From Eulemur rufifrons (Eukaryota; Chordata; Mammalia; Primates; Lemuridae), in assembly GCF_041146395.1 (NCBI RefSeq), contig NC_090996.1, forward strand, positions 29,350,738-29,414,737: DNA of 64,000 nucleotides, in the 5' to 3' direction. Each line of letters opens with the position of its first letter. Position 1 is the first letter of the stretch. The notes under the pieces are model-generated. The model saw nothing but the letters and a program-made list of their open reading frames with translations. It did not search any database and had not been told where the DNA came from. Shown piece after piece: positions 34,474 to 45,990 of the stretch. Made by a program: the position numbers and the translations under genes.

Positions 34474-35056
34474 TGGAGATACCTCAGAGAACTAAAAGTG
34501 GAACTACCATTTGAGCCAGCAATCCCACTACTGGGTACTTACCCAGAGGAAAAAAAGACATTCTATAAAAAAGACACCTGCACTGGAATGTTTGTAGCAG
34601 CACAATTCATAATTGTGGAATTCCAAGATGTGGAAACAACCCAAGTGCCCATCAATATATGAGTGGGTTAATAAAATGTGATATATGTATACCATGGAGT
34701 ACTATGCAGCCATAAAGAATGGTGAACTAATACCTCTTGTATTAACCAGGATGGAACTGGAGACCATTCTTCTAAATGAAGTATCACAAGAATGGAAAAA
34801 CAAACACCACATGTACTCACCGTGAAACTGGAACTAATCGATCAACACTTATGTGCACATATGGAAATAACATTTATCGGAAGTCAAGCAGGTGGGAGGC
34901 GAGAGGCGGGGATGGGTAAATTCACACCTAACAGGTACAATGCACACTCTCTGGGGGATGGGCACACTTGTAACTGTGACTCAAATGGTACAAAAACAAT
35001 TTATGTAACCAAAATATTTGTATCCCCTGCAATATTCTGAAATACAAAAACACAAA
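34474..35056 (+). mobile_element. 5'-truncated L1 with target-site duplication
   Basis: ORF2 3' end plus 3' UTR of a lineage-specific L1: 'agaactaaaagtggaactaccatttga', 'cacctgcactggaatgtttgtagcagc', 'aggatggaactggagaccattcttc', then the 3' UTR and an A-rich tail. The repeat AAGAATATTTTGA flanks it (34461-34473 and 35057-35069). It is about 583 bp and no longer mobile. Confidence 0.9.
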
Positions 35057-35164
35057 AAGAATATTTTGAATCCCTATCTCATTCTCCTTCCTCCAGAAGC
35101 GAAGTAGCTGCCTTCCTAACTTTCTGCGGAATGCCGGTTTACTTTGTTCACAAAATCACATTTC

Positions 35165-35340
35165 CTCACATGCGTTCTTGCTCGTCCATTCAACAAACAC
35201 CGTCCGAGCACCTTCTAGGTGTCAGACTGCTTCCGGGTACCAGGGATGAAGGGACACACACTCATGCTCCCTGCCTTCAAGGAACTTAGAATCAGCCACA
35301 GGGACGGATGCTGTAAACAATCCCATGTGTGATGGTGTGG
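35165..35340 (-). repeat. L2 LINE 3' fragment, antisense
   Basis: 'cattcaacaaacaccgtccgagcaccttctaggtgtcagactgc', 'taccagggatgaagg', 'ctccctgccttcaaggaacttagaat' is the complement of the L2 tail. Confidence 0.7.
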
Positions 35341-35647
35341 TCAGCGTGGCTGTGCCAGGGTGGTGGGGTTTGGGAGCTTTTTCTTATTTTTAAATTAAAA
35401 AAGTCTTTGAATGGGAATAAAAGAAAGTTGGGGAAAAAACACCCTCAAACAAACAAACAAAAAACCTCTTCCACTAATTCCTTTCCTTAGAATGTTCATC
35501 ATGTTGGATATTTCAGGTGGGGGTGTAGGCATGCCTCATTTTATCTACATTGATCTGAGTGCTTGGGAGTACAAGTCTTCCACACATAATTCCTTACACA
35601 ATAGATGGCTATACAAAGAAGGTTTAATGTGGCTGGCTGAATATACT
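35341..35647. other. Unique sequence
   Basis: No feature recognised apart from A-rich patches. Confidence 0.4.
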
Positions 35648-35790
35648 GTGTGTGTATATATATATATGCATACAAATATGTGTATGCATGTATATATACT
35701 CAAATTTGTGTATACATATGTATATACATAAACACATTTTATGCATATGTATATATGTTTATATTATATACATTTTATTTTGCTTTATTT
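35648..35790. repeat. (TATG)n/(TA)n-rich low-complexity tract
   Basis: TGTGTGTATATATATATATGC and then alternating TATG/TATA words over about 140 bp. Alternating purine-pyrimidine, so it melts and unwinds easily. Confidence 0.8.
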
Positions 35791-36835
35791 ATTTAGAATG
35801 TCATAAGGAATTCTTATATTATTAAAATTACTGATGTTTATAATAGCTGCCAAACAGTCCATCATATGGATTGTTTTAAATGCATTTAAACATCCCCCTC
35901 ACTGTAATTTTTTTTATATGATTTCCTTATGTTTATATATTTTTAATATCTCTGATAGCCCTGGGTCAGCTGACCCTACCGCCCACGAGGCCTGGGGCAA
36001 CACTCACAGCCCAACAATCTCTCGGTCCTGGCGTGAGTGTCTGACTTCCTCTCTCATTTTTCTGTGTCTGTGAAAAGACACAGCGCAAACTGGTAACTTC
36101 GGAGATTTATGACAGCTTCGCTAAAGGGCAAGGATTTTCCTCTCCGAGGAACTGGCTTCAAGTTTGAACTGTCGTGGTCAGCGCCGCTGGGTGACGATCC
36201 TTGGGCTTTTTGTCAGGATCTCAGATGAGAGTCTCAGAGTTCTGGCTTCTGCTGAGCTCTGTCCCAGGCTTCCATCTCTAGGGAGGACGCGGGGAGAACC
36301 CTGGCTCCTCCGGGGCCACAGCTACCGGCTCAGCACCAGCCCCGGAGCAGCCCTGTTTTACTCTTGGCTAAGAAGAACAAAGACATTTTTGGGCAACTAA
36401 TGAAAAGTTTACTTCAGACTTCTTTTATTTTGTCCCTCCTCTATGCTTTTGGAACACGTAGCACATATCTCTGTCGTATAGCTTATCACATCGTGTGGTT
36501 CCAATTATTTTGTTGTATTTTGGCTTTCCCCTCAATCTTCCTCCTAAACTCTGAACTCCTGGGGGACTTAGACCTCTGACCCGTTTCTCCTCATTCTCCT
36601 GCAGCCCCTGCACACAGTGGGGCCTAAGATGTTGACTTGAAAGGAGCCAAGGGAGCATTTTATTGATTTTTAAGGCGAGTATTTATTTTTATGTCTTCCT
36701 TGCACTTCTACTCTAGGGAATCAGGACTAGGTGCAGAAGCTTGGCACTGTCATGTGGGCAACCTGGAGAATCCAGTAATTGGAAAAAATGAATGTGTCTG
36801 CAGGAAACACCAGGAGGGTATTGAGCATGCCCAGG
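35791..36835. other. Mostly unique; weak L2 tail near 36530-36650
   Basis: A moderately CpG-containing patch (36160-36360) and a worn L2-like 3' end ('ctctgaactcctgggggactt', 'cagcccctgcacacagtgggg') are present. A 16-base perfect palindrome lies at 35875-35890. Confidence 0.35.
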
Positions 36836-37260
36836 TGAGAGATTATAGGCACTCAGGCTGAGAGAGAAAAGAGAAAAGTGCATGGATTTGAATAGTATTA
36901 ATATGTAGAAGGAGGAGTGACAGGATGTGGGGTGTGAAGGAGAGAGAGGAGGCAGGACACCCAGAGTTTTAGCCTGGGTGACTGAGGGGACGATGGTACC
37001 AATGCCCTGAAGAGGGGGTCAGTTTGAGGAGTGGAAGGTGATGAGTTTTTTCTTGGACGTGTTGGGTTGGAGGAGCCTGCAGTTCTTCCTGATGGACACA
37101 TCAGAGATGCAACCTAGAGCTGGGAGGCAGGTAAGCATTTGGGAGGCTTCCGCCTTGGAGATGGACAAGATCATCCAGGGAGAGCAAAAGGGATGGGAAG
37201 GGAAGAGGACCACGAGCTGAGCTTTAAGGATGACCCACAAAAATTCGGGGTCGGCTTTAT
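36836..37260 (-). repeat. L2-type LINE fragment, antisense
   Basis: 'gttttttcttggacgtgttggg', 'gatggacacatcagagatgc', 'agatggacaagatcatccagggagagc' match the same antisense interior seen at about 8.9 kb. The relation to L2 rather than another ancient LINE is inferred. Confidence 0.45.
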
Positions 37261-38495
37261 GTACAATTAATACCCATCCCCTCTTCCAGGCCACAGTCTT
37301 AGAACCAGCACATATCTGTGAGATGAACGAACAAATAAAAGAAGGAATGAATAAGTTTAACAGTTTTTTCAAACTGGTTTGTGTTAAGAGAACTATCATT
37401 TATGCTTTTATGTGGTCCTAGAGAAAAATCTAATAATCCTTTGCTTCTGCCTGATGTAGTTTTCGAAGCCCCCTCAAATACTCTCACCTTTTTGTGTTTA
37501 TCTCTGGGCTGTGAATTTTCAGAAGGACATTGATAAACTGGGCTTGTTAAGAGGAACATGACTAGGGGAGGTGTGGGCTGCTGGAAATGGTGCCCTAAGG
37601 ACATCGATGGAAGAATAAGTGTTTGTGTTTCTGGAAGCAGAGAAAAACAGGGAAGAGAGGGGTTGCTAGATTGTGATGTGCACTTATTAGAAGGACTTCC
37701 GTGTTGAAAATGGAGCAGATATATTCCGTGTTGCTCTGGAATCTAAAGGATGAATAGAGTCTACAGAGGACAGACTCTGTCTCTAAAAAGTATAAGGAAG
37801 AGCAAGGAGGTGACTAATAAAGTTTAGTTTCTCTGTCACTGGAGGTCATCAGGCAGAACAAACATGTGTCGGGCCCCATTAGGGCTTCTGGCACTGAGCT
37901 TGACTTGGATACGTGTGAACTTCCTCGTCTTTCAGATTCTGTGAGGTTACTAGGATGTCTGGCAATATTCCTATCTGTAGATAGGTCTTGCTTCAGCTGC
38001 CTAAACAAATATTTCCTTGTACCCCCCCATACATTCAAGAACCATGGTCACTGAACTTGAAGAAGAAGAAGGATTTTGGAGCTTAGTTAATACCCTTGAC
38101 CATTAGAATTATATGTGGTCGTGATTCTCATCGTATCTATTCTGGTCTCATTTATGATGGTGGAAATGATTGATCACTGCCCTCAGAGACTCATATATTT
38201 TCAGCTCTGCAAAATGCCTGCCAATTGCATCCTAACTTGCGCAAGGAGAGCCCTTCCTGCATCCCCGAGAGTGTGTTGTTTCTTTCAGCAGTGGTGATTC
38301 AGAGGCTGTGATATATCGGCCTACCTGGGTTGGATTTCCACTTTGTCACGACTAGATGTATGTCTTTGGACAAGCGTACCTTCTCCTATCTTTGATTTCT
38401 TTTTCCTTAAAAATAAAGTAGTTGTTGCTACTGATAGTATCTACTCCTGATAGTTGAGAGTGGGTCTCCCATGGGAGAACATAAAAGAAATTGCT
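37261..38495. other. Unique sequence, nothing recognised
   Basis: Open frames up to 126 codons on the minus strand (37019-37399) overlap the repeat before it. No family features. Confidence 0.45.
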
Positions 38496-38612
38496 GGATA
38501 GTATCTTCTCAACTAGTCTTTGAGCTTCTTGATGTCCAAGATCATCCAGCCCTGTTTCCCCAGGGCCTGGGATAGGGCCTGGCACAGAGTAGATGCTAGA
38601 AGTTTGATAGAT
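38496..38612 (+). repeat. L2 LINE tail
   Basis: 'gtctttgagcttcttgatg', 'cccagggcctgggatagggcctggcacagagtagatgctagaag' is the L2 3' end pattern. Confidence 0.6.
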
Positions 38613-38737
38613 GATGCAGCAACTGAAGCCTGCTCTCTGTGTCTGTCAGTGGGGTGAATATCTCAGAGGAAGAGTGCTCCAGGGAAAGAGTGATCTAGGG
38701 AAATGGAAGAAAGGATGATAAACATGATAAACATAGT

Positions 38738-38985
38738 CTTTGATTCTGGAGAAACCTGAGTTTGAATCCTAGCTCTGCAACTTACTAGCTCTGTGGCCTC
38801 TGACAAGTTACTTAACCTCTCTGGGCCTTTGTGTTCTCACTGAAAAAAACTGGTGCTAAGATCCTCAACATCAAGGAGTCTCCGTGATGACTAGATGAGC
38901 TAATTATGTAAAAAAAAATACCGCACGATGCTAGAAACATACTCATTGCTCCATAAATACTAATTGCTATTATTATCATCTTTAG
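38738..38985 (+). repeat. MIR SINE, near full length
   Basis: 'gaaacctgagtttgaatcctagctctgcaacttactagctctgtggcctctgacaagttacttaacctctctgggcc' is a very clear MIR, with the 3' part 'ctagatgagctaattatgt' following. Confidence 0.9.
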
Positions 38986-39869
38986 GGTTACCACCATGTT
39001 GTCAGTTTTACCTGTCACCTTTGCCTATATGAAAGTGGCTTAATGTTCTAGAAATTGAGACTAGACTAAACTTTGAATAGATTTCCTAAAACCTGCCAAA
39101 ATGCCTCCCAAATTACAGCAATTACAGTTCCCTTCTAGAGTGATGCTCTCTCTCCAATGGAAGATTCGAAGGTTCTGTAAGGGATGCTTTTTCTCTTGTC
39201 TCCATCTGATTTCTTTTAGCCTGAGACCAATGATGACTTTGAAAGCAGGAATAGGTGAAATATAATAGACTGACAGTCCCAGGTTTTCCTTGCTGTGGGA
39301 TTAGGCTCTTGTCCTAGGTTTATAATTAGTATCCGCGATAATGGATTGAGAGGTGTTGGCCAGTAGGGGAGAAGAACTGGCAACATCACAGCCCTAAATG
39401 ACCCCTGGGATTCTGGCCAAAACCAGGGAGCAATCTTTCTTGGAACCCCAACATCTGCTATTACTCAGAAAGCTTCCTGGTAATTTGAGCCAACTTAATT
39501 AATTAGACAATTCCCTTTCATAGCTCTTGGAGTTTTTAATCCTCTGAGACAATGGACTGCTCTGAATTACTTAACTTACCTAGTTCTTTTATTAATATGT
39601 GCTTCCTCATGTTGTAACTTTTAGTTTCTCTTCTCCCCAAGGTAAGAAAGTTGGATCCTCCAGGAAGCAGATGCTGAGATTAGGGGTGCAAGAGGTTGGG
39701 GGGGCATAAATATCTGTGAAAAATAAAATAGCGGAGGAAGGAAGCAGGGTTGGGCAAGGAAGAGCCTCATACTGTGATGCAGCTCTGACAAAAAGTCTCT
39801 GCCAACCTAACAGAAAGCTCTGGAACAGAGAGTGCCCATGGGAGCAGTTCCACACTGGGTAGAAGCGGC
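38986..39869. other. Unique sequence, nothing recognised
   Basis: No repeat or gene recognised. Confidence 0.45.
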
Positions 39870-40165
39870 CAGGCCTCGGGGTCCCCACCGTGCTCGGCCC
39901 CTGGCTGGGGACTGCCCGGGAAGAACGTGGCCTCAGCTCAAAAGCCGAAGCGGATCCCAAAGGCTCTGTAGCTGGAGGCTGTCCGTGATCTGCACTCCTA
40001 AAGGCCAAACGACACATTCTTTCCTGAAGGCAGATCCGATCAGAGTGCCTTCTCCATGGAAGTCACCCCTGGAGAGTCACACCTTGCAAAGTGCAGACCA
40101 GCATGCCTGCGACGGATTAACTCAAGTGGTTAGGGAGCCTGGCCGAACGCCACCACCCGGGCCAT
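39870..40165. promoter_or_regulatory. Weak CpG-rich patch
   Basis: Counting by eye I find about 16 CpGs in roughly 295 bp with GC near 60%, giving an observed/expected ratio around 0.6, far above the surrounding sequence. Both strands carry overlapping frames (136 codons minus, 132 plus) simply because GC-rich DNA has few stops. It may be a small CpG island or an orphan regulatory patch. Confidence 0.3.
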
Positions 40166-40344
40166 TTGAGTCTGTTTCCTGCACAAATCTTTATTCATGC
40201 TTTCTGGGTGCTAATCACCCTGATGGGTGACCTAATTTGGTATAAAGTGAATCCAGCAGGAACCATGCCTCCAAAGAACATAGAGCCTCCCAGATGAAAT
40301 GAGACGTGGGGGCCAACAGCCGTTTAAAAAGGCGTGAACGGACA

Positions 40345-40530
40345 AGAGCTACGGAGAAGATCCTCGTTGTAATGACGGCTGACGTTTGTTGCATCCTCAT
40401 GGTGTGCCGGACGTGCTCCACATGCCATCTCGTTTCCCTGGGAGGTCGTGGCATTGTTACTTCCATTTAACTGATGAGGAAACGGAGGTTCCGAGAGAAG
40501 TAACATGGCCGACATCACAGAACGGGTAGA
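40345..40530 (-). repeat. MIR SINE, antisense
   Basis: 'gtgccggacgtgctccacatgccatctcgttt', 'ttccatttaactgatgaggaaacggaggttccgagagaagtaac' is the MIR complement with several CpGs retained. Confidence 0.75.
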
Positions 40531-40544
40531 AATACTTCTCTCCG

Positions 40545-41145
40545 TCTCCTCCATCACTTCTGTGGTCCAATACTCCACATCTCTTGCCAGGACAACTGCA
40601 GTCTTCGGACCACTCTCCCCGCACACATCTTTGCTCCTCACCCCAAATCCATCCTCTCCACTGAAGCCAGCAGGATCTTTCAAAATGCAGACCTGATCGT
40701 ATAGCTTCCCTGCTGAAATCTGTTTGATGCTTCCCATTGCTGTGTTCTTAGGAATAAAATGTTCTCTATGGCCTTCAAAGCACCGCATGACTGACCTCAG
40801 CTATCTCCCGAGCCCCGTCTTGCACCTGCCCCCCTCTCTCTTTGCACAGATGATGTTGGCCGCCTTGCAGTTCCCCTCACGTCCCCCTGCCCCTGTCTGA
40901 CATGGGCCCTTTGCACCAGCTGTTCCTTCCTCTACTGCTCCTTGACTAGCAAATTCTTTTCATGTGCTTAAATAGCACACTACCATTTATGATGTTCCGT
41001 CTACTTTTGTGGTTATTTGACTAACTCCTGCTCCCCTGAACAACTGGCACTAAGCTCCAGGAGGGTGGAGAATTATCTGTTTGTCTTCACTGTTGCATGC
41101 CCAGCACCCAGCATAGCAGGTGCTCGAGAACTTCATGGAATGAGC
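40545..41145 (+). repeat. Long L2 LINE 3' copy
   Basis: Continuous L2 order: 'ggatctttcaaaatgcagacctgatcgta', 'gatgcttcccattgctg', 'tatggccttcaaagcaccgcatgactgacc', 'gggccctttgcaccagctgttcc', 'aagctccaggagggtggagaa', 'ccagcacccagcatagcaggtgctcgagaa'. A 154-codon minus-strand frame (40324-40788) lies over it and the adjacent MIR, so it is not a gene. Confidence 0.85.
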
Positions 41146-42505
41146 ACACGTTTCAGCACCGGTGTTTGAAGTGAGAACAAATAGACTGACTTCATTGCTA
41201 TGGAAAAGCAGAGTTCCTTCAAACTGGTAGTGGGGGAGGGTCCTGAAAGCATTTTCTAGGAAGCAGCATTTGAACCCAGCCCTTGAAGCAAGTCATCTTT
41301 ATTCTGTCTCTGGCTCCAGTAGACAAGTCAGCAAATCAAGAGCATAGAGATTGGCAAGACTAAGTAGCAGAGTGGGAACAGATCTTCTCTGACCCATCCC
41401 ACCCTTGGAAGAAAGCAGCTCCAGAGAGTATGAATATCATCCTTGTGAAAAAGCACCAACTTCCACATTTTTTTGAGCCGGGGAGCACGGGTTACCTGAG
41501 AGAGGGTGGGAGGAAGGGAAGCAGAAAAACCTCCCATTTCCTTTTCTCAGTGAGTTGTTTCGCCCAGTGCTAGAATCAGGCACTCCAGAGACAGGGCCCT
41601 GAATTCCGAGCCCTGGTGATTTGCATTTAATTACTGAGAATGTTTTTTTCCTTTTTTAAAATTGTAATGCTGCTTGAAGTCTTAAAAGAAGTTCCTATTG
41701 CAATGAAAACACCAAGCCTTTGAGTACGTATCTTTTATACCAACCATGTGCAGTCATCCAAAATAGGTACTTGATTTTTATAATGGTTTTGCAATTACCA
41801 ATAATGATGCTCTTTGTAAGTCTTGAAGGTCAAGGAAAAAAATTATTGGTCAGATGCACAGGGTATGGAGAACTTTAGAAATTTCTTTTCTTTGATCCGT
41901 GTTCCTCTAGATGAGGGAGTTTACGAGAGAAGGCGCAGGAGGCTCGGATGCAGTTTAGGAACCTGCCCACGTTTTATCAGCCATCCGTGTCACCACTGCT
42001 GCCAACTGCTGGTTCAGTAGAATCTAAGATTCGCCCACAGCTGCAGACTCGGTTAGGATCTCTTTTCAGTCCCTGCGTTTCAGGAAGGTTTCAGGGACGA
42101 GGAAGAAGAGCAGAGGTAGGCTCTGCTGGCCCTGCTTATTGGAGCTGGTGTTCAAATCTGGCTGGAGGCTCCGAAGCTTCATACGTTAGATCACAGGAGA
42201 ATGCAGTCTCCAAGATACCAAAACAGTATATGTGGGGTGAAAATTTCACAGGAAAGAATCCCGGGTCCTCCTTCTCTCAGTTTTCCAACTTCAAACATCT
42301 CTACGATTATTTGTTTAATGTGTGCCTTAAATCATTCTCTTTTTAATTTAAGCACATTTATTTTAAAAAAAGCAACTTGGCATCAAAGCCAAAAATGGAA
42401 AACCAGTATCACTTCCCACAAATAGAAAGTAAGTGCAAAAATATATACAACGAAGACCCAACAGCACGGAGCCTGCCGCCTGCCTGAGGCTCTGAGCACG
42501 AGGCC

Positions 42506-42508
<3 letters not shown>
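41146..42508. other. Mostly unique; shares a motif block with 3.66 kb
   Basis: No named repeat, though a short antisense L2-like patch may lie near 41240-41300. The block at 42359-42430 is related to 3659-3728. Confidence 0.4.

Positions 42509-42537
<29 letters not shown>
42509..42537. repeat. (TC)n microsatellite
   Basis: An uninterrupted TC run of about 14 units. Pure, so likely length-polymorphic. Confidence 0.95.
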
Positions 42538-42542
<5 letters not shown>

Positions 42543-43100
42543 AAGGAGATTAGCGAGGGTTGCAGGGTGTTTGGGACTTTTTTCCTTGAAGCTTTCAGAA
42601 GAGTTGAAACAGACTTGAAAGGGAGCAACTTTCTCACCATGTGATTTGAAATTATTTCATTCTGTACCCTTGTACCACCTAAAAATCATCACAGCTAACA
42701 CCCGTGGCATGGCCTCACCCTGGGGAAAGGGCTGGAGCCTTTTTCAGTTGACACCGTTGAATCGTTCATTCCATAGTGATTCTTGGTCTCCTGGGCAGGC
42801 TCAGAGAACGTGGCTTGAGAGTGACGTAGAAGACAGGTGGGTTTCAAGCAGTGAGTGGCAGTTGTAGCAGGACTATGTGTGGGACACTGACCAGCAGGGA
42901 AGTGCAAAGAGATGGGGTACCTTGCATGGTGAGGAAGGAGGGCAGGGAACTGAGGCCCTCAGAGAGGAGGGGCTGGGAGTTGGACCAGTGGAGGTAAAAC
43001 CCACACTTTCACGGTTGTGCCTGGACTGTGCCTTTCAGGAGATGTTTGGGAAGGGTGATGTTGGACTTGAAGTCTATATTGACTGTTGAAGATAGTAAAT
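42538..43100. other. Unique sequence, nothing recognised
   Basis: No feature recognised. Open frames at most 73 codons. Confidence 0.4.
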
Positions 43101-43124
43101 TGTGTGTGTGTGCATGTGTGTGTG
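43101..43124. repeat. (TG)n microsatellite, interrupted
   Basis: TGTGTGTGTGTGCATGTGTGTGTG, one interruption. Confidence 0.9.
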
Positions 43125-43202
43125 AGAACACAGTTAAAAATAAGAAAAAAAAACTAAAAAGAAGAAGAGGAACACTATTAGCCATCTGAGGAGCAGTATA
43201 GA

Positions 43203-43365
43203 CGGCGGTTCCCACACTTGGTGGCATCACAGCCTCTTGGGAGGCTTGCTAAAGCAGATTGCTGGTCCACCTCCGGAGTGTCTGGCTCAGCAGGTCTGGT
43301 GGGACCAAGAATTTGCATTTCTAATAAGTCTCCAGGTGCCATTGCTGACTGAGAACTGCACGGGA
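43203..43365 (-). mobile_element. MER5A (hAT-Charlie MITE), antisense
   Basis: 'ggttcccacacttggtggcatcac', 'gaatttgcatttctaataagtctccaggtgcc', 'actgagaactgc' corresponds to the MER5A complement. Confidence 0.65.
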
Positions 43366-43431
43366 TCATCCACGTTGGTACGCACGAGTCCAGAGAAGGG
43401 CAGAATATAACTATCTTCTAAGACCCGTAGG

Positions 43432-43562
43432 GGTTTTCAACCCAGGAAGTACATTAGAATCACCTGGGGAGCTTTGAAAACAAAAATAAAAACAAAAGCA
43501 TGGATGCCTGGACCCCCCACCCAGGGAATCTGATTTTATTAGTCTGGAGTGGGGCTTGAGTC
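43432..43562. mobile_element. hAT-Charlie MITE (MER5/MER20 relative)
   Basis: 'gttttcaacccaggaagtacattagaatcacctggggagcttt', then 'ggatgcctggacccccc' and 'aatctgattt' fit a MER5-like element. The subfamily and orientation are not fixed. Confidence 0.6.
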
Positions 43563-43564
43563 CA

Positions 43565-44055
43565 TATATTTTTTTTGAAACTGTATATATGTTTGGGTGT
43601 ATTTTTAAGCTTACAGAAAAGTTGAAAGAATAGTAGAAAAAAACACTTATATTCCCTTTACCCAGATTCACCAGTTGTTTACATTTTGCCTTATTTCCTT
43701 TTCACATTTTTGTTGGGAACATCACTGAAGTGACATTGTGTCCTTCTTGGTGCATCGTATCAGCAGACACGTGATGTCAGTCGGCTCTGATATTGGGGAT
43801 ACTAATTTTGATTACTTGGTTAAGGTAGCGTCTGTGATCTCTATCGTAAAGTCACTATTTTCTCTTTGTAATTAATAAATAATCTGCAGGGAGATACATT
43901 AAGACTATAAATATCTTGTTTCTCGTCATGTGTTTGCTCACTAGTTTTAGCATCCTTGGATGTTTTCTAACTCCATCATTCCTTCTCTTTATTTTTCAGT
44001 GTTGTGCTCTAAGGAAGAGCATTTCTTTTTCCTTGTTACAACTTACATTAGCACG
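43565..44055 (-). repeat. L1M 3' UTR fragment, antisense
   Basis: 'gcttacagaaaagttgaaagaatagtag', 'accagttgtttacattttgcc', 'gacattgtgtccttcttggtgcatcgtatcag', 'gattacttggttaaggtag', 'ctagttttagcatccttgga', 'taaggaagagcatttc' appear in the expected order. Confidence 0.7.
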
Positions 44056-44153
44056 GACTTGTGATTCTTAACTCTTTCCATGGGTTTTAAACCATTACTA
44101 TCATTATTTATATTTATGCCGGTCAGCACTTCTTCAACCTTTTTGGCATGTCC

Positions 44154-44215
44154 CTGTCTTAGTTAGCTGAGGCTGCTATAATGAAATATCATAGACTGGG
44201 TGGCTCCAAAAGGGT
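44154..44215 (-). mobile_element. MLT1/MST LTR end fragment, antisense
   Basis: 'ctgtcttagttagctgaggctgctataatgaaatatcatagactgggtggct' is the complement of a MaLR LTR 3' end. The rest is missing. Confidence 0.65.
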
Positions 44216-44239
44216 GGGAATCCATGATGATTGTATTGA

Positions 44240-44325
44240 TAATAGCAATAATAAGTGAACTTTATTGAGTGCCTAGAAAATGCCAGGTATGCATTAGGTA
44301 TAGAGTTGGTCCCATTTAACGTTTG
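44240..44325 (-). repeat. MIR SINE, left part of a split copy
   Basis: 'actttattgagtgcctagaaaatgccaggtatgc' and 'cccatttaacg' read as the antisense MIR 3' part. The rest is at 44705. Confidence 0.6.
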
Positions 44326-44704
44326 TATCTGTCAGTTTAAGCTTATTTGTGCTGCAGTAACAAAACAACTCCAAAATCTCAATCGCTTACAAAGAAAAGT
44401 TTATTTCTTATTTGCAGTTTATGTCAGGTTCGTTGCAGCTCTGCTTCATATCTTAGATCCAGGACTCAGGTTGAAGGAGGGGTCATTGCTAGTCTCATGG
44501 CAGAGGAAAAAGAGAAAGGTGTAGACCATGAGGTAGGTCTTAGAGTTTCTTCTGGAAGTGGCTCCATCGCTTCCACTCATATTTCTACCAGCTCCTAGCC
44601 TGACATCAGCGAGGACTCTGATTGGCCAGTGGGGGCGGGGGGGGAGTCCTATAGGGAAGGCCAGTGAGTATTTGAGCAATAGTGCAATTTACTAAAACCC
44701 TTAT
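44326..44704. mobile_element. Unnamed LTR-like repeat inserted in MIR
   Basis: 'tttgtgctgcagtaacaaaacaactccaaaatctcaatcgcttac', 'gtttatttctt', 'gcctgacatcagcgaggactctgattggccag' has the layout of an old LTR-like repeat in complement. It sits between two parts of one MIR. Confidence 0.45.
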
Positions 44705-44890
44705 AAAAATGAAAGAGGTAGGTAGATGGTGGTAATTATTGCCTACTTTTTATAGATGAGGAAATGGAGGCTCAGAGAGGCTAAGCTTTCCCCCAGTGTG
44801 GCATAATTATTAAGCAGTGGGTCCAGGATTTAAGTGGACTTTATCAGACCATAGAGCCTGTGGCTTTAACCACTGCATTAACCGACTTCC
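44705..44890 (-). repeat. MIR SINE, right part of the split copy
   Basis: 'tatagatgaggaaatggaggctcagagaggctaag', 'agtgggtccaggatttaag', 'agcctgtggctttaaccactgca' completes the MIR complement. Confidence 0.8.
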
Positions 44891-45971
44891 ACTGCTGTAG
44901 CAGGAGCAAGCTCCTCCTCCCCGACTCATGACAGTCCAAATACACCGGTTTTCTTAAAGCTTCATCAACAACTCCCTCGCTAGATTCCACGTTTTCATCA
45001 CCCCCAGCCTTTGCACTCGTTCTGGAGTGTCCAGGTAGGCATTTGTTTGGCAGGATTCCTGCCCACTAAGAGCTTCCCATTCGTGCCTCAGTGGGAATGT
45101 GCTGGGTATTTTTAGAGCCCGGCAGCCAAGCAGTGCTGTTTGCTCTTCCCCGAGGTCTGTGGATTAACCCAGGAGCAGCATATGCCCACGCTTTGCTTGC
45201 CTGGTCCTGGTACATGGTCCTCTGTGCTGTTGAGAAAACAGATTGTCCCAGGTAGATATGTAGCCAGATTTTTTTTTTCTCTGCTTCCCTTCTTTTTCTG
45301 AGCTGCTCCTACCCTTCACGTAGTGCAGCTTCTCCTGGGAGCCCACTGTGATTTTGCAGCTGCTTCTGAGCTAGTGAAGAAGGTGGGATTTGCTCACTCG
45401 CAGTGAAGTCTGGCCAGACAGCTGCTGGTTCTTGCCATGAACAAACATCTCGTGTGTTTGCAGCCTGGCCCACCCTCCCGGGCAGGCGGAGTGCTCATTT
45501 CCTTCTCAGGGAGAGCAGGAGGATCCAGAAGGCTCAAGAAGCGATTATTTCTTTTGGCGTCATTGCTCCTCTGAACTCATTAACCACTTGTATTGAACAC
45601 TCCCGTGGCCCAGAATCTGATGGCAGTGTCACTGGGTGGCAGCCTGGCTTCTATTTGCTTATTGTCAAAAGCTCTGGATAAGAACTACTAAATGTATTTT
45701 GTTTCATAGGTGTTGTGAATCTCCATGGAAAGGAAAGGTGGAGATTTGCATGAAAAGGTGTTTACATTGTCCCTAAGCACTAACTCAGGTGTGAGCTGAT
45801 ACAACAAAAATGCCCTGAGTGTCCACCGTGTGCAAGGCATAGGCATACGATTTTGCTTCAGGTAGAGGTTATAGCGTTCAACAAGACACCTGGGTAGTAG
45901 GCAAGGACATCCCCCAATATAGCCCCAGGCATTACATTTACAGAATGTAATAGACATGACATTTTTGTTCA
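44891..45971. other. Unique sequence, nothing recognised
   Basis: No repeat or gene recognised. Open frames up to 94 codons. Confidence 0.4.
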
Positions 45972-45990
45972 TTCATTCATTCATTCATTC
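45972..45990. repeat. (ATTC)n microsatellite
   Basis: Five ATTC units. A similar short tract is at 60930-60945. Confidence 0.85.

Noticed and set aside
34792..35040. 82-codon frame in the L1 3' end
   Set aside because: Covers the L1 3' UTR and ORF2 end, not an independent gene.
40324..40788. 154-codon minus-strand frame
   Set aside because: Lies entirely over an antisense MIR and a sense L2 copy, so it is a by-product of repeat sequence.
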